Source: Adiantum capillus-veneris
Taxonomy: Eukaryota > Streptophyta > Polypodiopsida > Polypodiales > Pteridaceae
DNA length: 64,000 bases
Reading direction: 5' to 3'
NCBI GenBank assembly: GCA_014529385.2
Contig: CM043950.1
Location: 76,237,435 to 76,301,434, forward strand
The position numbers and the translations under genes were made by a program. The notes beneath the pieces were generated by a model. The model did no database searches. It saw nothing but the letters and a program-made list of their open reading frames with translations, and was not told the origin of the DNA. How positions within the stretch are numbered: the stretch's first letter is position 1; every line of letters starts with the position of its first letter. Positions 10,995-21,199 of this stretch are shown piece by piece.

Positions 10995-11641
10995 TCAAAA
11001 AGCTCCATCAACGAACAAGATAAAGGCATTAGGAATACTTTTTGGTGGTGGCAATGATAGGGTCCTTACTCCAGGCACCTTAATCTCCTTCTCATGTACT
11101 CTATAAGTGAGAATCCCTGCCAATTGTGCATGCACACTATCCTCTACCTTGAAAGAGTATTGGAACTCTTGCAACTCCATAATCCACTTTGAGATCCTAG
11201 TACTGATATTCATTTGAGATGACACCCAAGGAAAAAGATTTTCTGCGGTGAGAATTACAAAAGTTTTTGGTATAGCAAGTAGGATCTAATCTTTCTTACC
11301 ACAAACATGAGAGAAAGAATCATGAGTTCTGCCTCTGTGTAGCCTCTCTCCAAGGCATTCATAACCCTACTAGCAAAGTAGATGGGTCCCATCCTGGTAG
11401 TGTGGGGATCTTGTTGTAACAAAACTGCACCAATTGTTTCTTTCCCAACACTAGAGATAACAAAGAATGTGTACTCCAAACAAGGAAGCATGAGTGTTGG
11501 TAGCTCTGACAAAATGACTTTAATGTTACAAATGTACTCTTCAAGCTCATCATACCATACAAATTCTACTTGTTGTGTTAACTTTTGCAAAGGGTGAAGT
11601 AACTCTGAGGCTAAGTGAATGAAGCGTGACATATACTTCAT
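10995..11641 (-). pseudogene. Gypsy-2 RT thumb and RNase H entry region
   Basis: Frame 11641-11255 includes KYMSRFIHLASELLHPLQKL, then GAVLLQQ and GPIYFASRVMN and YTEAELMILSLMF. These are the usual landmarks between RT and RNase H in Ty3/gypsy polyproteins. Frame 11225-10995 follows with STRISKWIMELQEFQY and ends FVDGAF, which holds the first RNase H aspartate. The two frames do not join directly, indicating a small disruption near 11230-11255. Confidence 0.75.
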
Positions 11642-11710
11642 CTTTTGAATGAATGAATGAGAGGTAAGGATCCTGACCTCCCATGTCGTAAAGTTTTTTT
11701 AAACCTTCTT

Positions 11711-11902
11711 CTATCTTTTTTGTAGATGCAATGAGTTTGAGCTATAAATGCAGAAATCATCAATGAACACCGTAATTGACTTTCCAAAGAATGCTTGAAA
11801 CAACATGTTCATGAAACATTGGAAATTTGTAGGAGCATTTGTCAGGCCAAATGGCATAACTCTAAAAGCATAACAACCCCAAAAGAGGGAGCTAAGTTGC
11901 AT
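11711..11902 (-). pseudogene. Gypsy-2 reverse transcriptase palm fragment
   Basis: The frame reads GCYAFRVMPFGLTNAP, then NFQCFMNMLFQAFFGK and VFIDDFCIYS. FIDD is the YMDD-equivalent catalytic motif with both aspartates intact. The homology starts abruptly at about 11890; upstream text (11903-12140) is AT-rich and unrelated, so the N-terminal half of RT has been removed or displaced. Confidence 0.8.
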
Positions 11903-12152
11903 TATATGTTATATGTGATACATATAATATGGCATATACAGGTATATTATACGTTACTTCAAATTATACGGACATATTATATGATTCCATGCCAGCAAAA
12001 ACGAACAATTGTATATTTTCCTAGTTTTTTGATAAAAAACAACTTTGATTGAAAAAAAATTGATCGAAGAATAAATTGATTGAAAAAAGACTATATATAG
12101 AGGTAAAGTGCCTCTAATTGAGACCATTATTCATCACAAAAGGTATTCTATG
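11903..12152. other. AT-rich spacer, nothing recognised
   Basis: The stretch holds TATATGTTATATG-type low-complexity sequence and repeats of TTGATTGAAAAAA near 12045-12090. No conserved protein or element end is seen. Confidence 0.5.
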
Positions 12153-12664
12153 TTAGAAAGGAGACTTCAAAGTCCACCTGTACCATAGGTACACCAACTT
12201 ACAGGGCCACTGAACTTGAGAGATCCAAATGCCCATGATCGCGAGGGTCATTGAGACATCGGTGGAGGCTGCACGAGAGGGTCCAGACTATTCTGGCTAG
12301 ACATGGGAGATGCCCAGTCACAGTATTGACTAAGGAGGACATTAATGAGCTCCACCAAAGACCGATGGTAGATACCATAAGATAGGATCTTGATTCTAGC
12401 ATCCCAATCTTTCATTTCATTTCATCCCTTCTTTTTTTGTTCCATTTCGCTTCAGCTTGGTTTAGTTCCAGTTTTTCAGTTTTTAGTTTGTCATTCTTTT
12501 ACACAAACATTGTATCGGGTTCACCATTTGTAAATTTTTTTGTCTCATAGGTCAAGTGGACTTTCGAAAACGTTAATATATCATTTTATTTTATTTCATT
12601 TTATTTCTTTGTTGTGTATCCCGTGTTATGTATATATACTTATATATATCTATATATGTGCATA

Positions 12665-12703
<39 letters not shown>
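12153..12703 (+). repeat. 551-bp tandem duplication, unit 1
   Basis: The unit starts TTAGAAAGGAGACTTCAAAG and is repeated 551 bp downstream at 12704 with only about five substitutions or small indels in the first 480 bp. It ends in a (TG)n/(TA)n microsatellite. One frame contains CPVTVLTKEDINELHQR, which resembles the diverged copy at 22.2 kb (LTATHIDDVLQRAM). It may therefore be the end of an element ORF plus 3' region. The family is not identified. Confidence 0.85.
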
Positions 12704-13188
12704 TTAGAAAGGAGACTTCAAAGTCCACCTGTACCATAGGTACACCAACTTACAGGGCCACTGAACTTGAGAGATCCAAATGCCCATGATCACGAGGGTC
12801 ATTGAGACATCGGTGGAGGCTGCACGAGAGGGTCCAGACTATTCTGGCTAGACATGAGAGATGCCCAGTCACAGTATTGACTAAGGAGGACATTAATGAG
12901 CTCCACCAAAGACCGATGGTAGATACCATAAGATAGGATCTTGATTCTAGCATCTCAATCTTTCATTTCATTTCATCCCTTCTTTTTTTGTTCCATTTCG
13001 CTTCAGCTTGGTTTAGTTCCAGTTTTTCAGTTTTTAGTTTGTCATTCTTTTACACAAACATTGTATCGGGTTCACCATTTGTAAATGTTTTTGTCTCATA
13101 GGTCAAGTGGACTTTCGAAAACGTTAATATATCATTTTATTTTATTTCATTTTTGTTCTTTGTTGTGTATCCCGTGTTATGTATATAT
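12704..13188 (+). repeat. 551-bp tandem duplication, unit 2
   Basis: Near-identical to the unit at 12153-12703, for example GATCACGAGG against GATCGCGAGG. It passes into a much longer (TA)n tract at 13189. High identity means the duplication is recent relative to other repeats here, or was an assembly artefact at the microsatellite junction. Confidence 0.8.
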
Positions 13189-13636
<448 letters not shown>

Positions 13637-13836
13637 ACAAGTCCTAGTTTGCATCCAAAATTAGCTGGTGTCCCAGATTTGTGAAGGGTTTGGTTGTGGG
13701 TTTGTGTGTGTTTGTTTTTGTTTTTTCCACTCCCCAACCCAATTGAGTAGGAGGGGAGTTAGAAGGATGCTTAGAGGCCACTTTCCTTGTTGCGTGGCCC
13801 CGAACTGCCTCAATTTTGGTACCCTCACAAAGGAGG
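13637..13836 (+). repeat. LTR-D-family LTR 3' end with primer-site-like sequence
   Basis: Positions 13637-13812 match the last part of LTR-D (27850-28016), including GTTTGGTTGTGGGTTTGTGTG, CCAACCCAATTGAG and TTAGAGGCCACT, and end CTCA. The following TTTTGGTACCCTCACAAAGG (13814-13833) parallels TTTGGTTCCCTCACTGAGG after the Gypsy-3 5' LTR at 29281. This makes it a 5' LTR end plus PBS of a related element. The upstream LTR is replaced by microsatellite. Confidence 0.65.
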
Positions 13837-14189
13837 GCTTAGTGTCTCTTGTTGTTGCATATTGAATGAATGCTTGGATTTTAGCATAATCAAGCAGATT
13901 CTATAAATCACAAAAACTTGTATGACCCATTTGTTCCCATTGCAAGGCAAAAGGTGTATATTATTTTTAGTATTAAGTTACAATTTCAACGTGTAATTCA
14001 TAGAATTTTAGGTCCTCTTAGGTTGGCCAAAATAACACTTTAGTAAATCCTTTTATTTTGACTCTCATTAGATACAACCATAGTTTAGACGTATATATTT
14101 TTGTTCTATTTTAAGCATTAGTTCATTCATAGCTCATGGATAATGGTCCAAGCATACAGACTTTTCCCTTTTGTTTCAAAGAAATCTGA
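13837..14189. other. Unassigned spacer
   Basis: No ORF, repeat or element end recognised. It may be leader sequence of the element whose LTR ends at 13812, but only the first 25 bases resemble a known leader here. Confidence 0.4.
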
Positions 14190-14193
14190 TCTC

Positions 14194-14244
<51 letters not shown>

Positions 14245-14419
14245 ATGTCCTGGTTTGCATCCAAAACAAGGTTGTGCCCCAAATTTCTTTAGGATTTGGT
14301 CGTGGTTTTTTGTGTGTTTGTTTGTTGTTTTTTCCAATCCCCAACCAAATTGAGCAGCACGAGATCCTAGAAGGGTGCTTAGAGGCCACTCTCCTTGTTG
14401 CCGACCCTGGATTGTGTCA
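14190..14419 (+). repeat. (CT)n tract and second LTR-D 3'-end fragment
   Basis: A (CT)n run of about 50 bp (14190-14242) is followed by CTACATGTCCTGGTTTGCAT and the same 3'-terminal LTR-D text as at 13637-13812 and 27850-28016. It includes CCAATCCCCAACC, ATTGAGCAGCACGAG and TTAGAGGCCACTCTCC, ending GTGTCA at 14419. In the full copy this junction is only CTCTCTT, so the CT tract has expanded here. No PBS-like sequence follows. Confidence 0.6.
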
Positions 14420-14742
14420 GTATGTAGATGTTTCCCATCCCCTAACCCACCATACCAATGTTGTGTACCCTTTTAGTGGTACAAGTCTTAGGTCCTAGCT
14501 TTGTCTTACCTAAAAAGGTGTTTGACTAAGGCACCAATTTTAGTTGCCCCATGTTGGTTTCTCATTTTTTATGTACATATTGATGCTTGCTAGACTACTA
14601 TGGTGCTCCTTTTCCTCAACCTACCAAAGCATTCAGCCTTGATTGTCCTATTCATTATACAAATCACATGCTCACTAAAGTCAACTGCAACCACAATGCA
14701 ATAGAGAGGGAAGCCACAAGTTGTAGGTTAGGTTTGAGGCGA
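14420..14742. other. Unassigned spacer
   Basis: Contains no recognisable gene, element end or repeat; it is flanked by LTR fragments on both sides. Confidence 0.4.
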
Positions 14743-14918
14743 TGGCGGCCGGTTTTTGAAATCGTGGCCACGAGAAAAACCCATTCAGGGGGGAGCTTAA
14801 TAATAATAAACCAAAAAAAATGTTTTAAACTGCCACCCAGCCACCTTTTTCCCTCCCATCCATGCGCCCACAATGGGCCGTCTCTCAGATTTGGCCACAT
14901 TCACTCTATTCCTCCTCT
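14743..14918 (+). repeat. Gypsy-3-type LTR fragment, left part
   Basis: It begins TGGCGGCCGGTTTTTGAAA and matches the start of the Gypsy-3 3' LTR at 36394 (TGACGGCCGGTTTTCAAAA). Shared blocks include GGGGGAGCTTAATAATAATAA and CCACCTTTTTCC. It runs to CTCCTCTATTAT, where Copia-1 inserted, and resumes at 20478. At 36394 the same text is uninterrupted (CTATTATCACCAAAGG), which proves the insertion. Confidence 0.85.
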
Positions 14919-14923
14919 ATTAT

Positions 14924-15115
14924 ATTTGGGGTATAAAGCCCAAAGTGGTCGCCCAGGTAAGTGGGCGGGCCGCCAGGTATGTACACATATTCTTTTGTAA
15001 AAACCTAATAAGAACTCACTATGCTTTACACATTATAGTAGAGCGAGTTCACCATATCCTCGTGCTCTTCTTCTCGCACTCTCTCTCGCATCGCACTTCC
15101 GCTCGTACTCCTTCA
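14924..15115 (+). repeat. Copia-1 5' LTR, 192 bp
   Basis: Aligned over its full length with 20281-20472. It ends CTTCA at 15115. Its first two bases are AT where the 3' LTR has TG, so the terminal dinucleotide is mutated. A TATA-like GGTATAAAG lies at 14930. Downstream CT-rich sequence (CGCACTCTCTCTCGCA) precedes the LTR end. Confidence 0.95.
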
Positions 15116-15117
15116 AC

Positions 15118-15129
15118 TGGTATCAGAGC
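15118..15129 (+). other. Copia-1 primer binding site
   Basis: TGGTATCAGAGC lies two bases after the LTR. It is the standard plant copia primer site complementary to the 3' end of initiator tRNA-Met. Confidence 0.92.
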
Positions 15130-16210
15130 TCGGATCGAGGCTCGGGGCAGCACTACAGGAGGCTAGAGTCACCGGCTCAGATTGGAGTGAAATTTGACAG
15201 GCGAAGACACGGTCCCAAATCTCGTGGGAGAGTCCGAAGGGCTTGGTGTTTTCAGAATTTCATTCCGAGGTCATCTCGGCCACCGTTCAGCTTCGACAAA
15301 GGTCTACGCAGGCCATTTTCGACTACGTGGTCTCGACAGGTGCATATCCGACTCTGCAAATTTGGGGTTTTTGGCCTACGAATGCAGGTGCTGAGGATAT
15401 CGACACTCCCAGAGTGTTGATTTGTGGCTGTCTACACATCGAAGGATGGCTCACAGTTCTTGGAGGCGTGCACATACAACACGGGCGCATCTACACACAG
15501 ACTGTAGGCGACATCCACTAGCTCATTAGGTAGCTTGTGTTTGCTACTTGATATTCCAAATTTCATCCTGACATTGCAGGTACTTCCACATGGGATGTAT
15601 TGTCAGAGATGATGTATGTCTGTTGAGGGTTTGTTGGCTGTGAGTCACGGAGCAAACAACCGCCGCAGCGGTTACAACATACAGTGGGAAATTTGTGGAT
15701 GTATGACTTTGTGGGAAGTCTATGTACTGTCAGATTTACTGCAGCCTTTGTTGAGGGTCGAGTGAGGTTTTATTGAGCTGGGGGATTCTCGAATGTTGAG
15801 ATCCTTTCGGTGATACAGGTCTTTGAGCGATCCCTCGAGCACCCTTAGATAGGCAGCTAGGATGTATTGATTGTGAGTTAGACAGTTGGGATTGCATCTT
15901 TGCTTTACTGCCGTTGAGTCATTGTCGTAGTCTATGCTTACAGGACAGTGACAGGACATTCAGAGACAGTACATGTGCAGGACAGGTTTACCCACAGCTT
16001 ACAATGTCACAGAGAGAGTGTTTTTGAGCTGTTTTTTGGTCTGTTTTTAGTACACTAGAGCCATTTTACAAAGGAGACTCTGCCAAAATTTCTGCAGAAT
16101 CTGAAGCTTTCTTGGTTCATTTGACAGGTTGATATTGGTTCAGAGGTCAGTTTACAGGGGAAACTTTGCCGAATTTTTCCCAGGAAAGTAAACCACTGTG
16201 AAGCATAGCT
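15130..16210 (+). other. Copia-1 untranslated leader
   Basis: About 1.1 kb between PBS and gag holds only short frames with no conserved motif. A long leader is usual for packaging and translation control in retrotransposons; no specific structure is claimed. Confidence 0.6.
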
Positions 16211-16273
16211 ATGGCTGAATCATAGGACACTGCTCTTTACAATATCAAGAAGCTGGATGGAACCAATTTCCCA

Positions 16274-19200
16274 TTGTGGAAGAAGCAGATTTGGCACGTG
16301 TTGGTACAAAAGAAGCAGATAAAACCTATAAATCTCAAGGGGATAAAACCAGAAGATATGGACGAAGATGAATGGAGCGAAATGGATGAATTGGCACTTT
16401 CTACCATTATGCTGACTTTGGCAGAAAGCGTTTACTTCAATGTAGCAGACGAGATGTCGGCTTATCAAGCATGGTTAAAGCTAAGTGATCTTTATGAGAA
16501 GCAGAGTGCAGCTTCACAGGTATACTGGCTTAAGAAGCTTGTTGACTTGAAGATGAAAGAAGGGACACCTACATCCAATCATCTGAATGAATTCAACACA
16601 ATCTACAGTCAGTTGTCAGCTCAAGGTGTCAAGTTTGCTGAACCTGTTAGAGCTATGTTCCTATTGATCACATTGCCGGAAAGTTGGGAAACTTTTCGCA
16701 CAGCTTTGAGTAATTCTGCACCTCCAAATGGTTTGAACATAACAGGTGTAGAAGGAAGTCTGCTTACTGAAGAAACCAATAGAAAGACAATGGACAAAGG
16801 CAAAGGAACAGCCTTAGTTGTCAGGGGAAGGACCAAAGAAAAGTACAAAGGTGGAAAGAGGAATCAGTCTCGTAGCAAGTCCCGCAGTGCTAAAGGCAAG
16901 AGTGACATAGAATGCTACCATTGTGGCAAGAAGGGTCACATGAAAAGAGACTGCAGAGAATGGAAAGCAGAAAAAGGCAAAGAGAAATTTGAAGACCATG
17001 GTGAGAAGAACAAGTCCTCAGTGAAGATTCAAGAAATAAATGTGACAAACACTGTTGCAGAGGATGACAGTCTAGTGTCAGGAGACATCTACTTCTTGAA
17101 GAATACAATGGACTCAGCTCTTCTTACAGCATCTGATGGAAATGCACTAAGTGACTGGATTATAGACTCGGGGGCATCACTTCATGTGTCTCCAAACAAG
17201 GAGTGGTTTACCTCTTATGTGACCACTAAAGATCATGTTCGGCTAGGCAATGGGCAAACATGTGAGATCTTAGGTGTTGGAGATGTTCAATTGAAGTTTG
17301 AGAATGGCTCTTCTTTCACGCTGAAGAATGTGAGACATGTTCCTGCAATTACAAAGAGCTTGATCAGCACAGGTCTACTTGATGATGCTGGCTACGTCAC
17401 CACTTTTGGACAGAACATGTGGAAGATCTCCAAGGGTTCTATGACAGTAGCACATGGAGTAAAGTCTCGAGGACTTTACATGATTTATGTATCAAATGTC
17501 TCTAAAAATGTAATCAATGTAACTGAGCAGCCGAACGTTTCTTTGTGGCATAGCCGGTTAGGACATATGTCCAAGAAGGGAATGGAAATCTTGTCTCGTT
17601 CTGGTTATTTGCCTGGCTTTTCATTTAATGATTTTGAATTCTGTGAACATTGTCTGTATGGTAAGCAAACACAGCAGCCACATAAGCATAGAAGCAGTAG
17701 AAGAGATACACAGTTGGCACTTGTTCATAGTGATTTGTGTGGACCTATGCCTAACCTATCTCTAGGGGGAGCTTCTTACTTTATGACATTTATAGATGAT
17801 TACTCAAGGAAAGTATGGGTTTACTTTCTCAAGCACAAGGATGAAGCGTTTAGTGTTTTCAAAACGTTTGTGCCACTTGTGGAGAATCAGAGTGGCAAGA
17901 AGCTTAAATGCTTACGAACTGACAATGGTGGAGAGTATGTTTCAAAGGCCTTTCAGGACTTTTGTGAGTCAAAAGGTATAAAACGTGAACTTACTGCTCC
18001 TTACAATCCTCCTCAAAATGGTGTTGCTGAGAGGATGAATAGGACCATACAAGAGAAGGTCAGAAGTATGTTGTCTAATGCACAGCTGCCAAATGGGTTT
18101 TGGGCTAAAGCTGTATCAATAGCTGTTCATCTTGTAAATAGATCTCCTAGCAAGGTTTTGCAGAAGGATTCAGTGCCAGAGATGGTATGGTCAGGCAAAA
18201 TGCCCTCATACAAGCATCTCAGAGTCTTTGGCTGTGAGGCATATACTCACGTTCCAAAGGAATTTAGGAACAAACTTGAGCCAAAGAGTAGAAAGTGCAT
18301 CTTTCTAGGCTATGGTAATTCTGGTGAGATGGGGTACAGACTTTGGGATCCCGAATCCAGAAAGGTTGTCCGCAGCAATGATGTTCACTTTAATGAATCC
18401 AAATATCATTCTAAAACAGAGAGGGTTGAGGAGATTAGAAGAGTTGTCTTCCAAGAAGATGGACCTGCACGTGCAAGACAAAATGTCAGGGCTCAAGAGG
18501 AGCAAGGACAGGATAGATTGGAACCACAGGTTGTGGCTGAGCCTGAGCCACCTATTGTGCGTAGATCTGGACGTGTCATGCGACCTCCTGATAGGTTTGT
18601 TCCATCTATGAACTATGTCATGTTGACTGATTGCAATGAGCCTTCATGTTATAAGGAAGCATTGAAAATGAAGGACTCCAGGAATTGGCAATTGGCCATG
18701 CAGTCAGAGATGACAGCTCTGCATAAAAACAAGACATGGAAGCTAGTTAAATTACCACAGGGCAAAAAGGCTCTACCTTGTAAATGGGTTTACAGGTATA
18801 AGATCACCGCTCATGATAGTCAGCCAATGTACAAAGCAAGGCTTGCTGCCAAGGGCTTTAATCAAGAACAAGGCATTGACTTTGATGAAGTCTTCTCTCC
18901 GGTGGTCAAGATGACTACATTGAGATGCTTTCTTGCATTGGTTGCCATATTAGATTTGGTGTTGCACCAAATGGATGTCAAGACAGCATTCTTGCATGGT
19001 GATTTAGATGTGGAAATTTACATGCAGCAGCCAGAAGGGTTTGTTGAGAAAGGCAAGGAAGATTGGGTATGCCAGTTGTTAAAGAGTCTTTATGGCTTAA
19101 AACAATCACCGAGGGCATGGTACCATAAATTCCACAAGTTTATGCTCTCTCAAGGCTACAAACGTAGTGAGTTTGATCACTGTCTATATACAAAGAAGGC

Positions 19201-20191
19201 TAAGGATGGCAGTTGGTTGATCCTTATTTTGTATGTGGATGACATGTTGATTGCTGGCAAGCACTTGGAAGAAATTTCAGCTTTGAAGTCAAAGATGGCA
19301 AAATCGTTTGACATGAAAGACATGGGTGAGGCAAGTCATATACTTGGTATGCGCATTGAGAGAGACAGATCAAAGAAGTTGATTTGGTTATCTCAAACAG
19401 AGTATATTGACAAGGTTTTGCAACGTTTCAATATGGAGAAGGGAAAGGCACTGATTGTTCCACTGCCACCATATGTGAAACTTAGCAAACAAGATTGTCC
19501 TGTGTCTGAGGAAGAACAGGCTGAAATGGATAAGATTCCATATGCGTTTGCAGTGGGTAGTTTGATGTATGCAATGATTGCTACTCGCCCAGACATTGCA
19601 TTTGCAGTGGGAGTAGTAAGTCGATACATGTCAAACCCAGACAAGAATCATTGGGAGGCAGTGAAAGGAATATTGAGATACCTGAAAGCTACAAAGAGTA
19701 TGCGTATATGCTCTGGGAGTCAGGAGCTAAGTGTAAAGGGTTTTACAGACTCAGATTATGCAGGTGTCTTAGACAACCGAAGGTCTACGTCAGGGTATGT
19801 CTTTACATTGGCTGGTGGAGCAGTATCATGGCGTTATAGATTACAAGATTGTGTTACTCAGTCTACTACAGAGGCTGAATATGTTGCAACATCAGAGGCA
19901 TGCAAAGAATCAATTTGGATTAATCGACTAGTAACAGATCTGGGAATCAAAGAAGAGATGCCTGTGTTATATTGTGATAGTCAAAGTGCTATACAATTGG
20001 CTCGCAATCCAGTTTATCACTCAAAGACAAAGCATGTGGATGTGAAGTATCATTTCATTAGGGAAATGCTCAAGGATAAGCAACTTCAACTTGTCAAAGT
20101 TCACACCACAGAAAAACTTGCTGATCTACTTTCAAAAGGACTTCCCTCAGAGAGCTTTGCGCATTTTTGCAAGCAGCTAGGTGTAGGGTAG
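16274..20191 (+). CDS. Copia-1 gag-pol polyprotein
   Basis: A 1305-residue frame with all copia domains in order. These are Gag; zinc knuckle C214-C227 (CYHCGKKGHMKRDC); retropepsin active site D298-S-G-A; and the integrase zinc-binding region with W425-HSRLGHMS and C-x2-C. The integrase core has D487, D550 (TDNGGEY) and E586 (a D-62-D-35-E spacing). RT has YVDD at 987-990, and RNase H has D1159 (FTDSDYAG), TEAEY and CDSQSA. The length is usual for the family. An in-frame ATG at 16211 opens the more natural Gag start but meets TAG at 16223-16225; the open frame therefore starts at 16274 and loses about 21 residues of Gag N-terminus. Catalytic residues look intact. The product copies element RNA and integrates the DNA. 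Confidence 0.95.
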   Translation: MWKKQIWHVLVQKKQIKPINLKGIKPEDMDEDEWSEMDELALSTIMLTLAESVYFNVADEMSAYQAWLKLSDLYEKQSAASQVYWLKKLVDLKMKEGTPTSNHLNEFNTIYSQLSAQGVKFAEPVRAMFLLITLPESWETFRTALSNSAPPNGLNITGVEGSLLTEETNRKTMDKGKGTALVVRGRTKEKYKGGKRNQSRSKSRSAKGKSDIECYHCGKKGHMKRDCREWKAEKGKEKFEDHGEKNKSSVKIQEINVTNTVAEDDSLVSGDIYFLKNTMDSALLTASDGNALSDWIIDSGASLHVSPNKEWFTSYVTTKDHVRLGNGQTCEILGVGDVQLKFENGSSFTLKNVRHVPAITKSLISTGLLDDAGYVTTFGQNMWKISKGSMTVAHGVKSRGLYMIYVSNVSKNVINVTEQPNVSLWHSRLGHMSKKGMEILSRSGYLPGFSFNDFEFCEHCLYGKQTQQPHKHRSSRRDTQLALVHSDLCGPMPNLSLGGASYFMTFIDDYSRKVWVYFLKHKDEAFSVFKTFVPLVENQSGKKLKCLRTDNGGEYVSKAFQDFCESKGIKRELTAPYNPPQNGVAERMNRTIQEKVRSMLSNAQLPNGFWAKAVSIAVHLVNRSPSKVLQKDSVPEMVWSGKMPSYKHLRVFGCEAYTHVPKEFRNKLEPKSRKCIFLGYGNSGEMGYRLWDPESRKVVRSNDVHFNESKYHSKTERVEEIRRVVFQEDGPARARQNVRAQEEQGQDRLEPQVVAEPEPPIVRRSGRVMRPPDRFVPSMNYVMLTDCNEPSCYKEALKMKDSRNWQLAMQSEMTALHKNKTWKLVKLPQGKKALPCKWVYRYKITAHDSQPMYKARLAAKGFNQEQGIDFDEVFSPVVKMTTLRCFLALVAILDLVLHQMDVKTAFLHGDLDVEIYMQQPEGFVEKGKEDWVCQLLKSLYGLKQSPRAWYHKFHKFMLSQGYKRSEFDHCLYTKKAKDGSWLILILYVDDMLIAGKHLEEISALKSKMAKSFDMKDMGEASHILGMRIERDRSKKLIWLSQTEYIDKVLQRFNMEKGKALIVPLPPYVKLSKQDCPVSEEEQAEMDKIPYAFAVGSLMYAMIATRPDIAFAVGVVSRYMSNPDKNHWEAVKGILRYLKATKSMRICSGSQELSVKGFTDSDYAGVLDNRRSTSGYVFTLAGGAVSWRYRLQDCVTQSTTEAEYVATSEACKESIWINRLVTDLGIKEEMPVLYCDSQSAIQLARNPVYHSKTKHVDVKYHFIREMLKDKQLQLVKVHTTEKLADLLSKGLPSESFAHFCKQLGVG

Positions 20192-20269
20192 TACATCACT
20201 TCTCTACATCTCTTGTATATTAGCTTGTATAGTAGCTTCTCTCACACTTAAAGTACCACATTGGACTTT

Positions 20270-20279
20270 AAGTGGGAGG
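20270..20279 (+). other. Copia-1 polypurine tract
   Basis: AAGTGGGAGG lies immediately upstream of the 3' LTR, the expected position of the plus-strand primer. Confidence 0.85.
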
Positions 20280-20280
20280 T

Positions 20281-20472
20281 TGTTGGGGTATAAAGCCCAA
20301 TGTGGTCGCCCAGGTAAGTGGGCGGGCTGCCAGGTATGTACACATATTCTTTTGTAAAAACCTAATAAGAACTCACTATGCTCTACACATTACAGTAGAG
20401 CGAGTTCACCATATCCTCGTGCTTTTCTTCTCGCACTCTCTCTCGCGTCGCACTTCCGCTCGTATTCCTTCA
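20281..20472 (+). repeat. Copia-1 3' LTR, 192 bp
   Basis: Starts TGTTGGGGTATAAAG, ends CCTTCA, and is followed by the target copy ATTAT. Differences from the 5' LTR are concentrated at C/T sites, consistent with methylation-driven decay. Confidence 0.95.
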
Positions 20473-20477
20473 ATTAT

Positions 20478-20870
<393 letters not shown>

Positions 20871-21117
20871 CCAAGAAATTCCAAAGGTTAACCAAAAAAA
20901 AAAAAAAAAACTTCTCTCAGTTGCTCCTAAGGCCTTTGCCACATTCACCATCAATGACTTGAGCCTCAAGCAATAGCTGAGCTGGATTTCTAGCGACGCC
21001 ATCATCACATGACGTCAAGACGCACACACGGCAAGACGCTCCAACAACGACTGACGTGTCGGCAACATGATTTCTCTCTTTTGCGCAACTGTGCTACATG
21101 CCATGCAGATTCTTTGT

Positions 21118-21199
<82 letters not shown>

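Larger units (their letters stand above)
9841..11902 (-). mobile_element. Gypsy-2: decayed Ty3/gypsy pol fragment
   Basis: The minus strand gives, in order, RT core (11902-11711), RT thumb/RNase H entry (11641-11255), connection (11225-10995), RNase H (10964-10494), an inserted MITE (10493-10178) and the integrase zinc-binding domain (10062-9850). It is broken upstream at about 11900 in the RT palm and downstream at 9840 by the Gypsy-1 insertion. The protein text resembles Gypsy-3 (for example SRISKxxxxLQEF in both), so the two belong to related families. Confidence 0.8.
14919..20477 (+). mobile_element. Copia-1: near-intact Ty1/copia retrotransposon
   Basis: A complete element: 5-bp target duplication ATTAT (14919-14923 and 20473-20477), 192-bp LTRs, PBS, one long gag-pol ORF and a polypurine tract. 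The order protease, integrase, RT, RNase H defines Ty1/copia (Pseudoviridae). The LTRs differ at about nine of 192 positions by eye, mostly C/T transitions, so the insertion is not recent. The empty site is visible in the paralogous LTR at 36394. One possible inactivating feature is an in-frame TAG near the gag start. Confidence 0.95.

Noticed and set aside
12199-12953. Identical 67-codon minus-strand ORFs at 12199-12402 and 12750-12953
   Set aside because: Their similarity comes from the 551-bp tandem duplication; the opposite strand has the more protein-like reading and neither shows a known domain.
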